The notes beneath the pieces are model-generated. The model was not told the origin of the DNA. It made no database searches and saw only the letters and a program-made list of their open reading frames with translations. A stretch of 64,000 bases of DNA from [Streptosporangium] indianense (lineage in GTDB: Bacteria > Actinomycetota > Actinomycetes > Streptomycetales > Streptomycetaceae), in assembly GCF_021474405.1 (NCBI RefSeq), contig NZ_JAKEIO010000002.1, positions 1 through 64,000 of the forward strand, written 5' to 3'. The first letter of the stretch is position 1. Each line of letters starts with the position of its first letter. This document shows positions 60,186-64,000 of the stretch, piece after piece. The translations under genes and the position numbers were made by a program.

Positions 60186-61616
60186 ATGACGGAAACGGAA
60201 ACCAACACGTACGACGTCGTGGTGCTCGGGGCCGGGCCCGTGGGGGAGAACGTCGCCGACCGCACCCGCGCGGCCGGACTGACCACCGCGGTCGTGGAGA
60301 GCGAACTGGTCGGCGGCGAGTGCTCCTACTGGGCGTGCATGCCCAGCAAGGCCCTGCTGCGGCCGGTGATCGCCCGCGCGGACGCCCGACGCGTGCCGGG
60401 CCTGCGCCAGTCCGTGCAGGGCCCCCTCGACGCCTCCGCGGTCCTGGCCCACCGGGACTACTACACCTCGAACTGGAAGGACGACGGCCAGGTCGGGTGG
60501 CTCGACTCCATCGGAGCCGACCTCTACCGGGGCCACGGGCGCCTCACCGGCCCCCGCGAGGTGACGGTCACCGGCCCGGACGGCGGTGAGCGCGTCCTGA
60601 CCGCCCGGCACGCCGTCGCCGTCTGCACCGGAAGCCGCGCCGCCCTGCCCGGCCTGCCCGGACTGGACACCGTCAAGCCGTGGACCAGCCGGGAGGCCAC
60701 CAGCTCGAAGTCGGTGCCCGGCCGGCTGATCGTCGTCGGCGGCGGAGTGGTCGCCACCGAGATGGCCACCGTCTGGCAGGCCCTGGGCTCGCAGGTCACC
60801 CTGCTGGTCCGCGGCAAGGGCCTGCTCCCGCGGATGGAGCCCTTCGCCGGAGAACTGATCGCCGAGGCGCTCACGGAGGCCGGAGCGGACGTCCGCACCG
60901 GCACCTCGGTGGCGTCCGTGACCCGGGAGAACGGCACCGTCATCGCCGTGACCGACAAGGGCGACCGTATCGAGGCCGACGAGATCCTCTTCGCCACCGG
61001 CCGCGCCCCGCGCACCGACGACATCGGCCTGGAGTCGATCGGCCTCGACCCCGGTTCCTGGCTGCCGGTCGACGACAGCCTCCGGGTGACCGGCCACGAC
61101 TGGCTGTACGCGGTCGGCGACGTGAACCACCGGGCCCTCCTCACCCACCAGGGCAAGTACCAGGCCCGCATCGCGGGCGCCGCCATCGCCGCGCGGGCCA
61201 CCGGTGAGACTTTCCTCGGCGAGCCCTGGGGCGCCCACGCCGCGACCGCGGATCACGCGGCCGTTCCCCAGGTCGTCTTCACCGACCCGGAGGCCGCGGC
61301 CGTGGGCCTGTCCCTGGCCGAGGCGGAACAGGCGGGCCACCGGGTGAAGGCCGTCGACGTGGACCTGTCCACCGTCTCCGGGGCAGGCCTGTACGCCGAC
61401 GGCTACCAGGGCCGCGCCCGCATGGTCGTCGACGTCGAGGACGAGATCCTGCGCGGCGTCACCCTCGTCGGTCCCGGAGTCGGTGAACTCATCCACTCCG
61501 CGACGATCGCGGTCGCCGGCCGCGTCCCGATCAGCCGCCTGTGGCACGCCGTCCCGTCCTACCCGACGATCAGCGAGGTGTGGCTGCGGCTGCTGGAGGC
61601 GTACCGGGACGCCTGA
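60186..61616 (+). CDS. Pyridine nucleotide-disulfide oxidoreductase (FAD)
   Basis: The 476-residue flavoprotein has VVVLGAGPVGENVADRTRAAG (FAD site), the redox Cys pair Cys46-Cys51 in GGECSYWACMPSKAL, LIVVGGGVVATEMATVWQALGSQVTLLVRG (NAD(P)H site), YAVGDVNHRALLTHQGKYQARIAG, and a C-terminal HAVPSYPTISEVWLRLLEAY with the His-Glu-type catalytic end. It belongs to the mercuric/glutathione-reductase-like group; the substrate (a disulfide, quinone or metal) is unknown. It diverges from trxC by 119 bases, but the SigR consensus faces only trxC. Confidence 0.86.
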   Translation: MTETETNTYDVVVLGAGPVGENVADRTRAAGLTTAVVESELVGGECSYWACMPSKALLRPVIARADARRVPGLRQSVQGPLDASAVLAHRDYYTSNWKDDGQVGWLDSIGADLYRGHGRLTGPREVTVTGPDGGERVLTARHAVAVCTGSRAALPGLPGLDTVKPWTSREATSSKSVPGRLIVVGGGVVATEMATVWQALGSQVTLLVRGKGLLPRMEPFAGELIAEALTEAGADVRTGTSVASVTRENGTVIAVTDKGDRIEADEILFATGRAPRTDDIGLESIGLDPGSWLPVDDSLRVTGHDWLYAVGDVNHRALLTHQGKYQARIAGAAIAARATGETFLGEPWGAHAATADHAAVPQVVFTDPEAAAVGLSLAEAEQAGHRVKAVDVDLSTVSGAGLYADGYQGRARMVVDVEDEILRGVTLVGPGVGELIHSATIAVAGRVPISRLWHAVPSYPTISEVWLRLLEAYRDA

Positions 61617-61715
61617 GGCCCCTTCCGCCGACCCCGAGGCGGTCCCGACACCCGCGGGACAGCCTCGGCCGCATGAAGACGACGCCCTGCCGGGCGCCGA
61701 CGGCGAGGAACCAGA

Positions 61716-63308
61716 TCACGCGTCCGCGGGCACCACCAACTCCCGGTAGTCGTCGTCCCACAGGTCCTCCTCCGCCTCCGGCAGCAGCAGCACCCGGTCC
61801 GGCCGCAGCGCGTCCACGGCGCCCTCGTCGTGCGTGACCATGACGATCGCGCCCGGGTAGGTGCCGACCGCTGCCAGGACCTCGGCGCGCGAGGCCGGGT
61901 CCAGGTTGTTGGTGGGCTCGTCGAGGAGCAGGACGTTGGCGCCCGAGTGCACCAGACCCGCCAGGGCCAGCCGGGTCTTCTCACCGCCCGACAGGACACC
62001 GGCCGGCTTGCCGGTGTGGTCGCCGGTGAACAGGAACGCGCCCAGCACCTGGCGGACTTCACCGTCGGTGAGGTGCGGTGCGGCACCGGCCAGGTGCTCG
62101 CGGACCGTCGACTCCGGGTCCAGGGTGTCGTGTTCCTGCGCGAAGTAGCCGAGGCGCAGACCGTGCCCGTGCACCACGCGGCCGCCGTCCGGCGTGTCCC
62201 GCCCGGCGAGCAGGCGCAACAGGGTGGTCTTCCCGGCGCCGTTGGGACCGAGCACCACCAGGCAGCTGCCCCGGTCTACAGCCAGGTCGACGCCCCGCAG
62301 AACGTGCCGGCCGCCGTACGACCTGGTCAGGCTCACCGCGCCGAGTGGGATGCGGCCGCAGGGCGCCGGCTCGGGCAGCCGGATTCTGGCCGTCTTCGCG
62401 GCGCGCCGGGCCGGTTCGAGGTCGGCGAGCAGCCGGTCGGCACGGCGGGCCATGTTCCGGGCGGCCACCGCGGTCGAGACCCGGGCCCGCATCCTGCCGG
62501 CCTGGGCGTGCAGCGCCGCCGCCTTGCGCTCGGCGTTCGACCGCTCCCGCGCCCGGCGCCGCTCGTCGGCCTCCCGCTGCGTCAGATAGGCGTCCCAGCC
62601 GGTGTTGTGGACGTCGAGCGCGGCCCGCCCGGGGTCCAGATGGAAGACCCGGTTCACGGTGCCGGCCAGCAGGGAGGTGTCGTGGCTGATCATCACCAGA
62701 CCGCCCTGATGGCTCGTCAGGAAGGAGCGCAGCCAGGCGATGGACGCCGCGTCGAGGTGGTTCGCGGGCTCGTCCAGCAGCAGCATGCCGTACCCGGCGA
62801 ACAGGATGCGGGCCAGTTCGACGCGGCGGCGCTGACCGCCCGACAGCGCGCCGAGCCGCCGGTCCATCAGCTCTGCCGGCAGGCCGAGACCGGCGGCGAC
62901 CCGGGCGGCCTCCGCCTCGGCCGCGTAACCCCCGCGGGCCTGGAACTCGGCCTCGGCCCGCACGTAGGCGTTCATCGACCGCTCCGTGCCGTCGGCCATC
63001 GCGGCCTCGGCGCTCCGCAGCGCCCGCACGGCCAGGTCCAGGCCGCGTGCGGACAGGATCCGGTCGGTCACGGTGACCGACTGGTCGGCGGCGCGGGAGT
63101 CCTGGGGGAGGTGGCCGACGCCGGCCGTGCGGACGACCGAGCCGGCGGCGGGCCGCAGTTCGCCCGCCAGGGTGTGCAACAGGGTGGTCTTCCCGGCGCC
63201 GTTGCGGCCGACCAGGCCGATGCGGTCGCCGGGGGAGACGTGGAAGGAGACGCCGTACAGCAGCAGACGGGCGCCCACGCGCACGTCGACGTCACGAACG
63301 GTGATCAT
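61716..63308 (-). CDS. ABC-F family ATPase (ribosome-protection type)
   Basis: The 530-residue soluble protein has two ABC domains: Walker A GRNGAGKTT and GPNGAGKTT, signatures LSGGQRRRVELARIL and LSGGEKTRLALAGLV, Walker B LLLDEPANHLD and LLLDEPTNNLD, joined by a basic linker (about 245-300, with ERRRARERSNAERKAAALHAQAGRMRARVSTAVAARNMARRADRLL). No membrane domain is present. ABC-F proteins act on the ribosome; several Streptomyces members give antibiotic resistance. An upstream leader peptide ORF with a possible hairpin suggests induction by stalled ribosomes. GGAG lies nine bases before the ATG at 63308. Confidence 0.88.
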   Translation of the reverse strand: MITVRDVDVRVGARLLLYGVSFHVSPGDRIGLVGRNGAGKTTLLHTLAGELRPAAGSVVRTAGVGHLPQDSRAADQSVTVTDRILSARGLDLAVRALRSAEAAMADGTERSMNAYVRAEAEFQARGGYAAEAEAARVAAGLGLPAELMDRRLGALSGGQRRRVELARILFAGYGMLLLDEPANHLDAASIAWLRSFLTSHQGGLVMISHDTSLLAGTVNRVFHLDPGRAALDVHNTGWDAYLTQREADERRRARERSNAERKAAALHAQAGRMRARVSTAVAARNMARRADRLLADLEPARRAAKTARIRLPEPAPCGRIPLGAVSLTRSYGGRHVLRGVDLAVDRGSCLVVLGPNGAGKTTLLRLLAGRDTPDGGRVVHGHGLRLGYFAQEHDTLDPESTVREHLAGAAPHLTDGEVRQVLGAFLFTGDHTGKPAGVLSGGEKTRLALAGLVHSGANVLLLDEPTNNLDPASRAEVLAAVGTYPGAIVMVTHDEGAVDALRPDRVLLLPEAEEDLWDDDYRELVVPADA

Positions 63309-63366
63309 GAGAAAACGCTCCGAACCAGCAAGAGGACACACGGGTGGCGTGGAAGTGGGTCCTCGG

Positions 63367-63390
63367 CTAGGAAATTCGGGGCGCAGACAT
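63367..63390 (-). CDS. Seven-residue leader peptide MSAPRIS upstream of the ABC-F gene
   Basis: ATG at 63390 to TAG at 63367 encodes MSAPRIS. TACCGT lies exactly at -12 to -7 from the ATG, so the message is probably leaderless. Arms GAGGAC and GTCCTC between this ORF and the ABC-F ATG could form an attenuator hairpin. The short ORF could also be chance; its position and size match leader peptides of inducible antibiotic-resistance genes. Confidence 0.5.
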   Translation of the reverse strand: MSAPRIS

Positions 63391-63537
63391 GCGGACACGG
63401 TAACGGGGGCACCGCGTCGGGCGCCTGCCGATTTCGGCGGCACCGCCTGCCGGGCTGTGGCGGCTCGGTTCGCTGCCGGGTGCCTGCGCATCCCGCCGGC
63501 ACGCCTGCCGGGCTGTCTCCGTCGCAGGCTCGCCGGG

Positions 63538-64000
63538 CTACGGCAGGTCGAAGCCGAGTGCCCGTGCCGCCTCGTCGGGGGTCGGCTGGGCCCAGCGCTC
63601 TGCCATCGCCTGGTGGGACGAAAGGGAACGCGGCTCGGCGCGGTCCAGGTACAGGACACCGTCGAGGTGGTCCGTCTCGTGCTGCACGATCCGTGCCGGC
63701 CAGCCCGTGAACACCTCGTCCAGCGTCCGCCCCTGCTCGTCCTGCCCGGTCAGCCGGACCTCGGCCGGCCGCGCCACCACCGCCTGCCAGCCCGGCACGC
63801 TCAGGCAGCCCTCGAAGAACGCGGCCCGCGCGTCCCCGACGGGCTCGTAGGCGGGATTGACCAGGACGCGGAACGGCTGCGGCACCCGCCCACGCGCCAG
63901 ACGTACGTCGTCCGGAACCGGTGCGGGGTCCTCGATCACCGCCAGCCTGAGCTCCACGCCGACCTGCGGCGCCGCCAGGCCGACCCCGGGCGCCGCGCGC
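63538..64000 (-). CDS. def: Peptide deformylase, N-terminus outside window
   Basis: About 154 residues are visible. The three deformylase motifs are present: GVGLAAPQVG (at the window edge, 63958-64000), EGCLSVPG and HETDHLDG, giving Gln, Cys and two His for metal binding and catalysis. It removes the formyl group from nascent proteins. The start lies beyond 64000. The 229-bp gap to the ABC-F gene holds the leader peptide. Confidence 0.9.
   Translation of the reverse strand, partial: RAAPGVGLAAPQVGVELRLAVIEDPAPVPDDVRLARGRVPQPFRVLVNPAYEPVGDARAAFFEGCLSVPGWQAVVARPAEVRLTGQDEQGRTLDEVFTGWPARIVQHETDHLDGVLYLDRAEPRSLSSHQAMAERWAQPTPDEAARALGFDLP

Overview
The window is very GC-rich DNA with the codon use of a Streptomyces chromosome: third positions are almost always G or C, GTG starts are common, and many genes overlap by four bases (ATGA or GTGA). 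Gene content and order (rmdA, a second succinate dehydrogenase, ornithine-lipid genes, egt genes, hrdC, trxC) resemble, from memory, a stretch of the Streptomyces coelicolor left arm running downward from about SCO0930 to SCO0885. No rRNA, tRNA, CRISPR array, phage gene or intact transposase was seen. The first and last genes are cut by the window ends.

Layout. 1-4.8 kb: secreted protein fragment, repeat lipoprotein, DUF574 methyltransferase and the c-di-GMP enzyme RmdA. 4.9-9.2 kb: LysR regulator divergent from a fumarate-reductase-like sdhCAB operon. 9.3-12.9 kb: eight-gene gas-vesicle operon gvpO-A-F-G-J-L-S-K. 13.1-22.2 kb: ornithine-lipid pair olsBA, UvrA paralogue, flavin oxidoreductase, RNA-repair-type nucleotidyltransferase, zinc-free ribosomal protein L32 with a Zur-box-like dyad, an acetate-type symporter with its DUF485 partner, a HAD phosphatase and dodecin. 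22.3-27.2 kb: egtD, egtC and a broken egtB (egtA absent), an NfeD-like protein, an amidase and a 3' gene remnant. 27.2-34.1 kb: SapA-like protein, zinc-ribbon membrane protein, FHA protein coupled to a kinase-transglycosylase fusion, and three secreted proteins that share one operator sequence.

34.2-43 kb: VOC protein, exporter, PEBP protein, hrdC, CapA, archease, a DJ-1/PfpI remnant, hydrolase plus phosphoribosyltransferase, and a CoA-transferase, with two minisatellites. 43.4-48.4 kb: a membrane PAS/PP2C phosphatase followed by a membrane Ser/Thr kinase and a coupled partner. 48.4-57.9 kb: zinc-ribbon peptide, LysR, TetR divergent from a PaoABC-type molybdenum aldehyde oxidoreductase operon with XdhC, an FMN reductase/TetR divergent pair, and a LacI regulator. 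58-64 kb: aldehyde dehydrogenase, trxC with a match to the SigR promoter consensus, disulfide oxidoreductase, an ABC-F ATPase behind a seven-residue leader peptide, and a partial peptide deformylase.

The region is mostly accessory metabolism, redox and stress functions and cell-envelope signalling. The strongest non-routine signals are: a 16-bp operator (CCTGAC-N4-GTCAGG) in front of three neighbouring secreted-protein genes; the kinase-lytic transglycosylase fusion; the phosphatase-kinase-partner array with matching extracellular domains; paired TetR operators; and an ergothioneine cluster that has lost the DinB part of EgtB.
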